Source: CAZKTS01 sp964555735 (GTDB lineage: Bacteria; Actinomycetota; Acidimicrobiia; IMCC26256; PALSA-555). Taken from it: 22,109 nucleotides of DNA. Position numbers and translations under genes: made by a program. The DNA is taken from positions 1-22,109 of the forward strand of contig CAZKTS010000189.1 in the NCBI GenBank assembly GCA_964555735.1. Direction: 5' to 3'. The stretch's first letter is position 1; each line of letters begins with the position of its first letter. Below the pieces are notes generated by a model. It had not been told where the DNA came from. It saw only the letters and a program-made list of their open reading frames with translations, and did no database searches. Below are positions 1 to 5,819 of the stretch, piece after piece.

Positions 1-243
1 GTGCTCGCGCTCGTCGGTGCCGAGGGTGCCGCGGAAGTACTTCTGGGCGACGATGTTGGTCGCGTTCTGCGACCACGACACCGGGAACTCGACGTCGGGC
101 TGGAAGAAGGCGTCGGTGCCGTCCTTGTAGTTCGGGATGCGCGCGTCGCGGGTCTCCCACTCGACGCTGTCGTACGGGTGCTCACCCGGCTGGGTGAAGT
201 ACCGACGGATGCCGATCCCGATCTGCTCCGGCGCCATCGCCAT
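1..243 (-). CDS. nrdJ: Adenosylcobalamin-dependent (class II) ribonucleotide reductase, N-terminal fragment
   Basis: The first 81 codons of a gene that runs off the left edge. The product starts MAMAPEQIGIGIRRYFT and contains HPYDSVEWETRDARIPNYKDG and SWSQNATNIVAQKYFRG, which I recognise as the N-terminus of the B12-dependent class II reductase of actinobacteria and related phyla. The enzyme reduces ribonucleotides to deoxyribonucleotides with adenosylcobalamin as radical source; the catalytic barrel lies outside the window. ATG at 243 is chosen because AAGGAG sits 7 bases upstream; a second in-frame ATG follows two codons later. nrdR lies just upstream on the same strand, and a promoter plus an NrdR-type palindrome lie between, so NrdR repression is likely. 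Identity is strong although only a short part is visible. Confidence 0.93.
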   Translation of the reverse strand, partial: MAMAPEQIGIGIRRYFTQPGEHPYDSVEWETRDARIPNYKDGTDAFFQPDVEFPVSWSQNATNIVAQKYFRGTLGTDEREH

Positions 244-310
244 GTGGGGCTCCTTCTGCCGCTGCGTGCCGCACCGCCCCGGCTGGGACGTCCTGCCCGA
301 GTCGAGAGCG

Positions 311-340
311 CACAAAACCACAATATCTTGTGGTTTCGTG
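311..340. promoter_or_regulatory. NrdR-box operator upstream of nrdJ
   Basis: The core ACCACAATATCTTGTGGT (317-334) is an 18-bp palindrome with one mismatched pair. Symmetry extends to 311-340 with 13 of 15 pairs matching. The AT-rich centre flanked by ACA and TGT matches the known NrdR box. It lies 74-97 bases before the nrdJ start and about 30 bases downstream of the predicted transcription start, a road-block position. NrdR boxes usually come in pairs one to four helical turns apart; I see no convincing second box. Confidence 0.75.
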
Positions 341-366
341 TCCCCCCGGCGCGAGATGCGGTGCGT

Positions 367-396
367 ATTACAACACTGGAATTCCACGCGTGTCAA
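367..396 (-). promoter_or_regulatory. Sigma-70-type promoter for nrdJ
   Basis: On the minus strand a perfect TTGACA -35 (391-396) is followed after 18 bases by TGTAAT (367-372), five of six matches to TATAAT. Transcription would start near 360 and give a leader of about 117 bases containing the NrdR palindrome. This is the best consensus promoter I found in the window. nrdJ can thus be expressed apart from nrdR. Confidence 0.7.
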
Positions 397-488
397 CGGG
401 GAATCTGCGCCCCAGCAACAACTTCTTCCCCACCGCCTCCACCAACACCACCACCAAGCGCCACGAGGCGCCCACGCGAGCCCGTTCT

Positions 489-947
489 CTAGGGCTTGGG
501 GTTGGTGCGGAGCTCGCCGAGCTCGCGCTCGAAGTCGGCGGCGGTGTCGAAGCCCTTGTAGACCGAGGCGAAGCGGACCGACGAGACCTCGTCGAGCACG
601 CGCAGCCGCTCGAGGACGCCGAGGCCGAGCTGCTCGCTCTGCACCTCCGGCCCGGCAGCGCGGGCGCTCTCCTCGATCTCGCCGACGAGCGCGGCGACGT
701 CGGCCGGGGTGAGGGCGCTCCCGGCGACGGCCCGCTCGATGCCGGCGAGCAGCTTGGCCCGCTCGAACGGCTCCTTGAGCCCCGAGCGCTTGACCACCAT
801 GAGCGGGAGCTCGACGACACGCTCGTGCGTGGTGAAGCGGCGCCCGCAGCCGATGCACTCGCGGCGGCGGCGCACCGCGGCCCCCTCGTCGGTGGGACGC
901 GAGTCGACGACCTTGTCGTCGTCGGCCTGGCAGTACGGGCAGCGCAC
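489..947 (-). CDS. nrdR: Transcriptional repressor NrdR
   Basis: A 152-residue protein, normal NrdR length. It begins MRCPYCQADDDKVVDSRP; the zinc ribbon uses Cys3, Cys6, Cys31 and Cys34 (CIGCGRRFTTHE). An ATP-cone domain follows from about residue 47 to 136 (VVKRSGLKEPFERAKLLAGIERA). NrdR senses ATP/dATP and represses ribonucleotide reductase genes. The GTG start at 947 is set by homology, since the family starts MRCPYC or MHCPFC; the Shine-Dalgarno is poor (GAGGGG about 14 bases upstream). It follows the LysM gene by 77 bases with no terminator, so the two may share a transcript. nrdJ with its NrdR box is immediately downstream, so target and regulator are adjacent. Confidence 0.95.
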   Translation of the reverse strand: MRCPYCQADDDKVVDSRPTDEGAAVRRRRECIGCGRRFTTHERVVELPLMVVKRSGLKEPFERAKLLAGIERAVAGSALTPADVAALVGEIEESARAAGPEVQSEQLGLGVLERLRVLDEVSSVRFASVYKGFDTAADFERELGELRTNPKP

Positions 948-1024
948 ATGGGCACGGTACCCCTCACCCACCACGCCACCGCGCCGCTCACCACCGCGCC
1001 GCCCACAGAGCCCGGTGGCCGCGG

Positions 1025-1555
1025 TCAGTCGGACTCGGGGATGCGGATGGTCTCGCCGGGCTCGAGCGTTGCGCCGCCGCGCGCTTCGCTCATCGCGTCG
1101 ACGAGCGGCCGCGGGTCGGCGTCCGGGTCGATCCGGGATGCGATGGACCAGAGCGTGTCGCCCGGCCGGACCACGACGAGGTGCTGGCCTTCGTCGTGGC
1201 CCGCCCCTGCGGGGGTCGGCCGGGCGTCCACGGCATCGCTGCGGTTGGGGCTGGGGGCAGCAGTCGCAGCGACGGCTGCGGCCGCAGCCACGTCCGGCGA
1301 GGACGCGGCGGCGCGGCCGGTGGAGACGGTCGGACGGCGCTCGGAGGCAGCGAGGGAGAAGCCCCCGAGCGCGGCGCCCGCCTGTGCCAGCACGACCACG
1401 ACCCCGACGACGGCGATCGCCACGAGCAGGCGTCGACGTCGGAAGGTCGCGGGGGACGGCCGGCGAAGACGCTGGGTGGCGGTGCGTCCGGCCCCCCGGC
1501 GCGTCGTGGGAGACGCCGGGAAGGCCAAGCCGGGGGCAGTCGTGATGGCAGCCAT
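1025..1555 (-). CDS. Membrane-anchored LysM protein, probable SOS-induced division inhibitor (ChiZ/DivS/YneA-like)
   Basis: A 176-residue protein. A basic, Arg-rich N-terminus of about 42 residues precedes one membrane helix (about 43-65), a low-complexity Ala/Pro/Ser linker, and one C-terminal LysM domain (about 126-173: VVVRPGDTLWSIASRIDP...LEPGETIRIP). LysM binds peptidoglycan. No hydrolase domain is visible. Position is the main functional clue: the order lexA / divergent LysM protein / nrdR is the same as lexA-Rv2719c(chiZ)-nrdR in Mycobacterium tuberculosis and lexA-divS-nrdR in Corynebacterium, where the product blocks division during SOS. ATG at 1555 is preferred because the open frame upstream (to 1645) looks non-coding. 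The division-inhibitor role is inferred from domains and synteny. Confidence 0.85.
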   Translation of the reverse strand: MAAITTAPGLAFPASPTTRRGAGRTATQRLRRPSPATFRRRRLLVAIAVVGVVVVLAQAGAALGGFSLAASERRPTVSTGRAAASSPDVAAAAAVAATAAPSPNRSDAVDARPTPAGAGHDEGQHLVVVRPGDTLWSIASRIDPDADPRPLVDAMSEARGGATLEPGETIRIPESD

Positions 1556-1636
1556 CTGTGGTTCTCTCGAGCTCCTCGTGCGTGGTGCGTGTGCTGGGCC
1601 AGTGGACCAGTGGGGTGTGACAGTCGTCTTCCCCTT

Positions 1637-1656
1637 GTGTCGCAAGGTGTCGCAAG
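1637..1656. repeat. Tandem 10-bp direct repeat in the LysM-gene promoter region
   Basis: GTGTCGCAAG occurs twice head to tail (1637-1646 and 1647-1656), 82 bases before the LysM start. CCCTTG (1632-1637) and CAAGGG (1653-1658) form a short inverted repeat around it. On the minus strand each copy reads CTTGCGACAC and contains a -35-like TTGCGA. A regulator site or part of the promoter is possible; no clear -10 was found. Confidence 0.45.
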
Positions 1657-1728
1657 GGTCCGTCGGCGTGCCGGCGGCCGGTCCACCGGTCCCAACCGGG
1701 TGTGCCGACCGCCTGTTCGAGCATCCAA

Positions 1729-1744
1729 GCGAACGGCCGTTCGC
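1729..1744. promoter_or_regulatory. SOS box (LexA operator) in the lexA/LysM intergenic region
   Basis: GCGAACGGCCGTTCGC is a perfect 16-bp palindrome matching the actinobacterial LexA box (CGAAC-N4-GTTCG). The same hexamers with a different N4 occur upstream of recA at 13858-13873, so this appears to be the local SOS consensus. It lies 125 bases before lexA and 173 before the divergent LysM gene, and could serve both. Confidence 0.82.
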
Positions 1745-1759
1745 ATGTCAAGGAAAACT

Positions 1760-1775
1760 TCGAATGCCCGTTCCC
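1760..1775. promoter_or_regulatory. Weaker SOS-box-like site
   Basis: TCGAATGCCCGTTCCC keeps the CGAA-N5-GTTC spacing but has one mismatch in the left half and two in the right. It is 31 bases, about three helical turns, from the perfect box at 1729-1744. That suggests a second, lower-affinity LexA site, but chance similarity cannot be excluded. Confidence 0.4.
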
Positions 1776-1776
1776 C

Positions 1777-1807
1777 CGATCAGGTGTTTGCCCCGAACAC
1801 CTGATCG
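1777..1807. promoter_or_regulatory. 12-bp inverted repeat over the probable lexA promoter
   Basis: CGATCAGGTGTT (1777-1788) and AACACCTGATCG (1796-1807) are perfect inverted arms around a 7-base centre. A plausible lexA promoter overlaps it: TTGCCC (1788-1793), 17-base spacer, TACCGT (1811-1816). The site therefore covers the -35 and spacer. The right half with CGAACACCTGATCG resembles a degenerate LexA box, but the symmetry axis is different, so another dimeric regulator or an RNA hairpin is equally possible. Confidence 0.55.
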
Positions 1808-1869
1808 TGGTACCGTCCGCGCACTCGTCCCGTCGTCGCCCCACGCACCGGAGCAGGAGTCGCCTCCAG

Positions 1870-2496
1870 ATGACCGACCTCACCCCCCGCCAGCGTCAGG
1901 TCCTCGAGTTCATCGACACCGAGCAGCGCGAGCGGGGCTACCCGCCCAGCGTGCGCGAGATCGGTGAGGCCGTCGGCCTCTCCTCCACGTCCACGGTCCA
2001 CGCCCACCTCGCCGCCCTCCAGGACAAGGGCTACATCACCCGCGACCCCACGAAGCCCCGGGCCATCGAGATCCACTTCGAGCAGGGCTCGGGCGCCCAG
2101 GTCGAGCGCCGCCCGGTGCGCCACATCCCGCTGGTCGGCGACGTCGCCGCCGGCACCGGCGTGCTCGCGGCCGAGAACATCGAGGAGACCGTCCCGATGC
2201 CGGAGGACTTCACCGGCGCCGGGCAGCTCTTCATGCTGCGGGTGCGAGGCGACTCGATGATCGACGTCGGGATCCTCGACGGCGACTACGTGGTCGTGCG
2301 TCAGCAGGCCGACGCCGAGACCGGCGAGACGGTGGTCGCCGGCATCCCGGGCGACGAGGCCACGGTCAAGACGCTCCTGCGTCGGCGGGGCAAGGTCGTG
2401 CTGCGGCCCGAGAACCCCACGATGGACGAGATGGTGTTCGAGCCGGGCGACGTGCAGATCTACGGGAAGGTCGTCTCACTCCTGCGCCGCATGTAG
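1870..2496 (+). CDS. lexA: SOS repressor LexA
   Basis: A 208-residue protein. The N-terminal winged helix (about 1-65) begins MTDLTPRQRQVLEFI and has the recognition region PPSVREIGEAVGLSSTSTVHAHL. The S24 autoprotease domain follows, with the cleavage bond Ala94-Gly95 in GDVAAGTGV, catalytic Ser129 (RGDSM) and Lys167 (ATVKTL). LexA represses SOS genes until RecA filaments stimulate self-cleavage. ATG at 1870 is chosen by homology; AGGAG lies 10 bases upstream. The frame stays open to 1702, but that extension crosses the SOS boxes and looks non-coding. Probably autoregulated through the boxes at 1729-1807. Its last 21 bases overlap the 3' end of the convergent GlxA-family gene. Confidence 0.97.
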   Translation: MTDLTPRQRQVLEFIDTEQRERGYPPSVREIGEAVGLSSTSTVHAHLAALQDKGYITRDPTKPRAIEIHFEQGSGAQVERRPVRHIPLVGDVAAGTGVLAAENIEETVPMPEDFTGAGQLFMLRVRGDSMIDVGILDGDYVVVRQQADAETGETVVAGIPGDEATVKTLLRRRGKVVLRPENPTMDEMVFEPGDVQIYGKVVSLLRRM

Positions 2497-3516
2497 CCCG
2501 AGCGCGCCACTGGTCCGGAACGTCTTGCGGTAGGCCAGCGGCGTCGTCTTCAGCAGACGCTGGAAGTGCATGCGCAACGTCGCGGCGGCACCGAAGCCGA
2601 CCCGCTGCGCGATGAGGTCGACCGACTCGTCGGTCGTCTCGAGCAGACGCTGCGCGGCCAGCACCCGCTGCCGAACCAGCCACTGGTGAGGACTCGTCCC
2701 GGTCACCTGCCGGAAGCGCCGCGCGAACGAGCGCGGGCTCATCATCGAGCGCACCGCGAGGTCGCGCACCGCGAGCGGCTCGTCGAGATGCTCGACGGCC
2801 CAGTCGAGGGTCTCACGGAACGGGTCGGCGCCCGGCTCGGCGGCGACCGGCGCCTCCACGAACTGCGCCTGACCGCCGTCCCGGTGCGGCGGCACCACGA
2901 GGCCGCGAGCGACGACGTTGGCCACCTCGGCACCGTGATCGAGCCGCACGATGTGCAGGGCGAGGTCGAGACTCGCCGCCGCGCCGGCCGAGGTGAGCAC
3001 CTGACCGTCGTCGACGAAGAGCACGTCAGGATCGACGTCGACCGTGGGGTAGCCGGCGACGAGGTCGGCGGCGTCCTGCCAGTGCGTCGTGGCCGGCCGG
3101 CCGTCGAGCACGCCGGCCGCGGCCAGGACGAATGCGCCGCTGCAGAACGAGACCATGCGGGCGCCGCGCTCGGCGGCGCGCCGCAGCGCAGCGAGGACCT
3201 CCGGCGGCGGCTCGACCGCGGTGTCGTCGCTCCACGGCATGGCGATCACGGTGTCGGCGTCCGCCATCCCCTCGAGCCCGAAGGGGGCCGCGAGGGGCAG
3301 CCCGAACCCACCCGGCGCCGACGGTCCGGCGGCGCACACCCGCAGCTCGTACCAGGGGCTCGCCAGCTCGCTCCGGTCGATGCCGAACACCTCGATCGCC
3401 GCCGCCAGCTCCAGCAGGCTGGGCTCCGGGGGGACCACCGCCGCGACGACGTGGCGGCGACCGCTGGCGGGACGGATCCCCTCGACGGGCGAGGGGATCG
3501 CCGGTGCGTCGGGCAT
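2476..3516 (-). CDS. GlxA/FtrA-family transcriptional regulator (DJ-1/PfpI domain plus AraC helix-turn-helix)
   Basis: A 346-residue protein of usual family length. The N-terminal DJ-1/PfpI-like domain (about 22-210) has the nucleophile elbow VSFCSGAFVLAAAG with Cys125 and the ATTHW motif with His145. Two AraC-type helix-turn-helix motifs follow (about 235-335: LAVRDLAVRSMMSPRSFARRFRQVTGTSPHQWL, then VDLIAQRVGFGAAATLRMHFQR). Family members regulate small-molecule catabolism or stress genes; the ligand is unknown here. The ATG at 3516 lies 6 bases after a TAGGAT hexamer, so the mRNA may be leaderless. It is divergent from a 52-codon gene across an inverted repeat, suggesting autoregulation and control of that gene. 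It breaks the usual hflX-lexA neighbourhood. Confidence 0.92.
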   Translation of the reverse strand: MPDAPAIPSPVEGIRPASGRRHVVAAVVPPEPSLLELAAAIEVFGIDRSELASPWYELRVCAAGPSAPGGFGLPLAAPFGLEGMADADTVIAMPWSDDTAVEPPPEVLAALRRAAERGARMVSFCSGAFVLAAAGVLDGRPATTHWQDAADLVAGYPTVDVDPDVLFVDDGQVLTSAGAAASLDLALHIVRLDHGAEVANVVARGLVVPPHRDGGQAQFVEAPVAAEPGADPFRETLDWAVEHLDEPLAVRDLAVRSMMSPRSFARRFRQVTGTSPHQWLVRQRVLAAQRLLETTDESVDLIAQRVGFGAAATLRMHFQRLLKTTPLAYRKTFRTSGALGLHAAQE

Positions 3517-3522
3517 GGCCCG

Positions 3523-3551
3523 ATCCTAACGGACAGCGGCATTCCTGCCGA
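3523..3551 (-). promoter_or_regulatory. Probable promoter of the GlxA-family gene (leaderless)
   Basis: On the minus strand TCGGCA (3546-3551, four of six -35 matches) is followed after 17 bases by TAGGAT (3523-3528). The first base of the start codon (3516) falls 7 bases beyond the -10, the normal transcription start distance, so transcript and coding region may begin together. Confidence 0.5.
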
Positions 3552-3590
3552 GTGGCAGTTTCCTCGCGCTCAGGGGCAAACCTGCCACTC
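3550..3590. promoter_or_regulatory. Inverted repeat between the GlxA-family gene and the divergent small gene
   Basis: GAGTGGCAG (3550-3558) and CTGCCACTC (3582-3590) are perfect 9-bp inverted arms 23 bases apart, with TTT and AAA near the inner edges. The left arm also forms a local palindrome CTGCC-GAGT-GGCAG (3545-3558). It touches the -35 element of the GlxA-family gene. A bidirectional operator for that regulator is the simplest reading. Confidence 0.55.
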
Positions 3591-3623
3591 GTCGGCGCCG
3601 GGGATCAGGCGCATCCTCGGGGC

Positions 3624-3782
3624 ATGGCTCAGTACCCACCCACCATCGCCGCCGCGCTCGCCGACGACCGCCGTCGAGCACTCCGTCAGCCCCACCACCC
3701 CACCCCGCGACGCGGCCCACGAGGTGTGCGGGTCGCCCGCTTCCGCCGCTGGGCGAACGGCTGGTTCGACCGCTCGCTCTGA
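3624..3782 (+). CDS. Small basic protein of unknown function
   Basis: A 52-residue open frame, MAQYPPTIAAALADDRRRALRQ... ending RVARFRRWANGWFDRSL. It is Arg-rich, with an acidic/basic helix near the N-terminus, a Pro-rich middle and an aromatic C-terminal helix; no signal peptide or membrane helix. I do not recognise a named family, though short proteins with a xxxxxLAxxRRRxLxxxA start are common in actinobacteria. Coding is supported by its position: its own upstream region shared with the divergent GlxA-family gene, an inverted-repeat operator, and a stop codon inside a terminator-like stem. No strong Shine-Dalgarno (CGGGGC just before ATG). It could be the regulator's target. Confidence 0.5.
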   Translation: MAQYPPTIAAALADDRRRALRQPHHPTPRRGPRGVRVARFRRWANGWFDRSL

Positions 3783-3829
3783 GCCCGGCGCCGATCGGAG
3801 CACCGCCGCAGCGAGGGCGACGGGCTCAG
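3779..3829. terminator. Possible bidirectional terminator overlapping two stop codons
   Basis: CTGAGCCCG (3779-3787) and CGGGCTCAG (3821-3829) form a perfect 9-bp stem with a 33-base loop. The TGA stops of the 52-codon gene and of the convergent dapD both lie in the arms. No T-run follows, as is common in GC-rich actinobacteria. Confidence 0.4.
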
Positions 3830-4653
3830 GTCGCGACGTCGTTGTCGCGGAGGATCTCGTTGAGGCGGGCCTTCTCGTGGCGCTCGCCCTCCTGGAGACG
3901 CTTCAGGACCAGCACGCACGGCAGGCCGAACTCGCCCCCCGCGAAGGTGCGTGGGCGTGTGGCCGACACGGCGACGCACCAGTCGGGCACGACGCCCCGG
4001 CCGAGCTCGTCGCCGGTCTCGGCGTCGATCACCGGGATCGTGGAGGTGAGCACGCACCCCGCACCCAGGACCACACCGTTGCCGACGCGCGCGCCGTCGG
4101 CGACGATGCAGCGCGACCCGATCATGGTGTCGTCACCGATCATCACGGGCGCGGCCTGCGGCGGCTCGAGCACGCCGCCGATGCCCACGCCTCCGGAGAG
4201 GTGCACCCGCTCGCCGATCTGCGCGCACGACCCGACCGTCGCCCAGGTGTCGACCATCGTCTCCGCGCCGACCCGAGCACCGATGTTGACGTAGCTCGGC
4301 ATGAGCACCACTCCGGGCGCGAGGTACGAGCCCCAGCGCGCCTGCGAGCCCGGCACCGCCCGCACCTTCGACGACTGGAACCCGTGCTTCAGCGGGATCT
4401 TGTCGGCGTACTCGAACGGCCCGAGCTCGATCGTCTCCATCTGCGCGAACCGGAAGAGCAGCAGGATGGCCTGCTTGAGCCATTGGTGGACGACCACCTC
4501 ACCGTCGACGATCTCGGCGACGCGGGCCTCGCCCGAGTCGAGGAGCCCCACCGCGGCCTCGACCGCGGCGCGGGCCTCGGCCTCGGGCATCACCGCGCCG
4601 AGGTCGTCCCGTCCGTCCCAGAGCGCGGTGATCTGCTGCTCGAGGTCGCTCAC
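3826..4653 (-). CDS. dapD: 2,3,4,5-tetrahydropyridine-2,6-dicarboxylate N-succinyltransferase
   Basis: A 275-residue protein that succinylates tetrahydrodipicolinate using succinyl-CoA, in the succinylase branch of diaminopimelate/lysine synthesis. The N-terminal helical part contains LLDSGEARVAEIVDGEVVVHQWLKQA. The left-handed beta-helix has LMPSYVNIGA (117-126), MVDTWATVGSCAQIG (133-147) and HLSGGVGIGGVLEP (151-164), nearly identical to Escherichia coli DapD. Asp135 in DTW matches the family's conserved Asp; a position I align with the second conserved acid (Glu in E. coli) is Asp186 here. This is the Gram-negative type, not the longer mycobacterial DapD. The GTG start at 4653 overlaps the dapC stop (GTGA), with GAGGAGG upstream. 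Last gene of the mia-dap operon. Confidence 0.95.
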   Translation of the reverse strand: MSDLEQQITALWDGRDDLGAVMPEAEARAAVEAAVGLLDSGEARVAEIVDGEVVVHQWLKQAILLLFRFAQMETIELGPFEYADKIPLKHGFQSSKVRAVPGSQARWGSYLAPGVVLMPSYVNIGARVGAETMVDTWATVGSCAQIGERVHLSGGVGIGGVLEPPQAAPVMIGDDTMIGSRCIVADGARVGNGVVLGAGCVLTSTIPVIDAETGDELGRGVVPDWCVAVSATRPRTFAGGEFGLPCVLVLKRLQEGERHEKARLNEILRDNDVAT

Positions 4654-5819
4654 CCGTTGCCTCCTCGGTTCGTCGCCGGGCTCGCCGCACCGAGGCGCTC
4701 GACCGTGCGGTCGACGTGCTGGTCGGTGATCGACATCGCGAGCCGCACGTGCGACTCGCCCGCCGGACCGTACAGGTCGCCGGGGGCGACGAGGGTACCG
4801 ACGGCGGCCAGGCGCTCGGCGAGCTGCCAGGCCGACGCGGCCTCGCCGGCGCTGCGGAGCCAGAGGTAGAACGCGGACGGCCCGCCGTCGTGCACCAGTC
4901 CGAACCGCTCGAGTGCGGGGACGAGCCGAGCCCGACGGGCGGCATAGCGCGCCCGCTGCTCCTCGACGTGCTCGTCGTCGCCCAGCGCGGCGGCGGCCGC
5001 GGCCTGCACCGGTGAGGGCACCATGAGGCCGCCGTGCTTGCGCGTCTCACCCAGGTAGTGCACGAGGTCGGGGTCGCCGCCGACGAATCCGACCCGCAGC
5101 CCCGCCATGTTCGAGCGCTTGGACAACGAGTGCACCGCGAGCACGCCGTCCGGGCCGGCGCTCAGGGCCGTGGCCGGCGCGGCGGGCGCGCCCTGGTCGT
5201 CGTAGGTGAACTCGGCGTAGCACTCGTCGCTGGCGACGAGGATCCCCCGCTCGCGCGCCCAGCCCACCGACGCGAGCATGCCCGCGGTGGAGGCGGCAAC
5301 GCCGGTGGGGTTCGCGGGATCGTTCAGCCACAGCAGCAGCGCGCGACGCGCATCGGCGGGATCGACGCCGTCGAGGTCGGGCCGCCACCCCTCGTCGACG
5401 GGAACGGGCACCGCGCGCAGGCCCGCGAGCTCCGCTCCCATCGCGTACGTGGGGTACGAGACGGCCGGGTAGAGGACGGTGTCGCGCGACGGATCGCGCA
5501 ACGACAGCAGCCGGGGCAGGCTCGCCACCATCTCCTTGGTGCCGATGCACGCGATGACGGCCTGCGGATCCGCGGCCACGTCGAAGCGTCGAGTGATCCA
5601 CGCCGCCGCGGCTTCGCGCAGCGAGAGCGAACCGATGGTGAACGGATAGCCGGTGGCCCCGGGAGTGGCCGCGACGAGAGCCTCGATCGCGACCTCGGGC
5701 ATCGGGTCCACGGGCGTCCCCACCGAGGCGTCGACGAGCCCACCCGGGACCGCGGCCGCGATCTCCTTGAGGCCCGCCAGGCGATCGTGGGGGTACGGCG
5801 GCGGGACGAAGCCGGGCAT
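4650..5819 (-). CDS. dapC: Succinyldiaminopimelate aminotransferase (PLP class I/II)
   Basis: A 389-residue fold-type I aminotransferase. Visible motifs are YPFTIGSLSLREA (substrate region), NDPANPTG (166-173), the SDECYAEFTY segment (197-206; Asp198 contacts the PLP ring nitrogen) and SLSKRSNMAGLRVGF with the PLP lysine Lys234. SKRSNMAGLR is typical of actinobacterial DapC. It would transaminate N-succinyl-2-amino-6-ketopimelate, the step after DapD, and dapD follows directly with a GTGA overlap. The ATG at 5819 overlaps the hflX stop as TGATG. A general aspartate-type aminotransferase is the alternative, but the context makes DapC very likely. Confidence 0.92.
   Translation of the reverse strand: MPGFVPPPYPHDRLAGLKEIAAAVPGGLVDASVGTPVDPMPEVAIEALVAATPGATGYPFTIGSLSLREAAAAWITRRFDVAADPQAVIACIGTKEMVASLPRLLSLRDPSRDTVLYPAVSYPTYAMGAELAGLRAVPVPVDEGWRPDLDGVDPADARRALLLWLNDPANPTGVAASTAGMLASVGWARERGILVASDECYAEFTYDDQGAPAAPATALSAGPDGVLAVHSLSKRSNMAGLRVGFVGGDPDLVHYLGETRKHGGLMVPSPVQAAAAAALGDDEHVEEQRARYAARRARLVPALERFGLVHDGGPSAFYLWLRSAGEAASAWQLAERLAAVGTLVAPGDLYGPAGESHVRLAMSITDQHVDRTVERLGAASPATNRGGNG

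Noticed and set aside
341..400. Second NrdR box in the promoter
   Set aside because: The weak ACAACACTGGAATT stretch (371-383) lacks the palindrome and spacing; only the TGGAATTCCA palindrome (377-386) is symmetric and it does not resemble an NrdR box.
244..488. Adenosylcobalamin riboswitch before nrdJ
   Set aside because: Expected for a B12-dependent enzyme, but no B12-box-like GCCACTG in the right place was seen and the predicted leader of about 117 bases is too short.
948..1883. Upstream extension of nrdR as a 464-codon protein
   Set aside because: The extension passes through the LysM gene in another frame and lacks any family similarity; NrdR always starts at the zinc ribbon.
330..1967. 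Long plus-strand open frame of 545 codons across nrdR and the LysM gene
   Set aside because: Antisense shadow caused by high GC; Arg/Ala/Pro-rich and no family pattern, while nrdR and the LysM gene on the other strand are clear.
2566..4869. Plus-strand open frame of 767 codons antisense to the GlxA-family gene and dapD
   Set aside because: His/Arg/Asp-rich shadow translation opposite two well-recognised genes.
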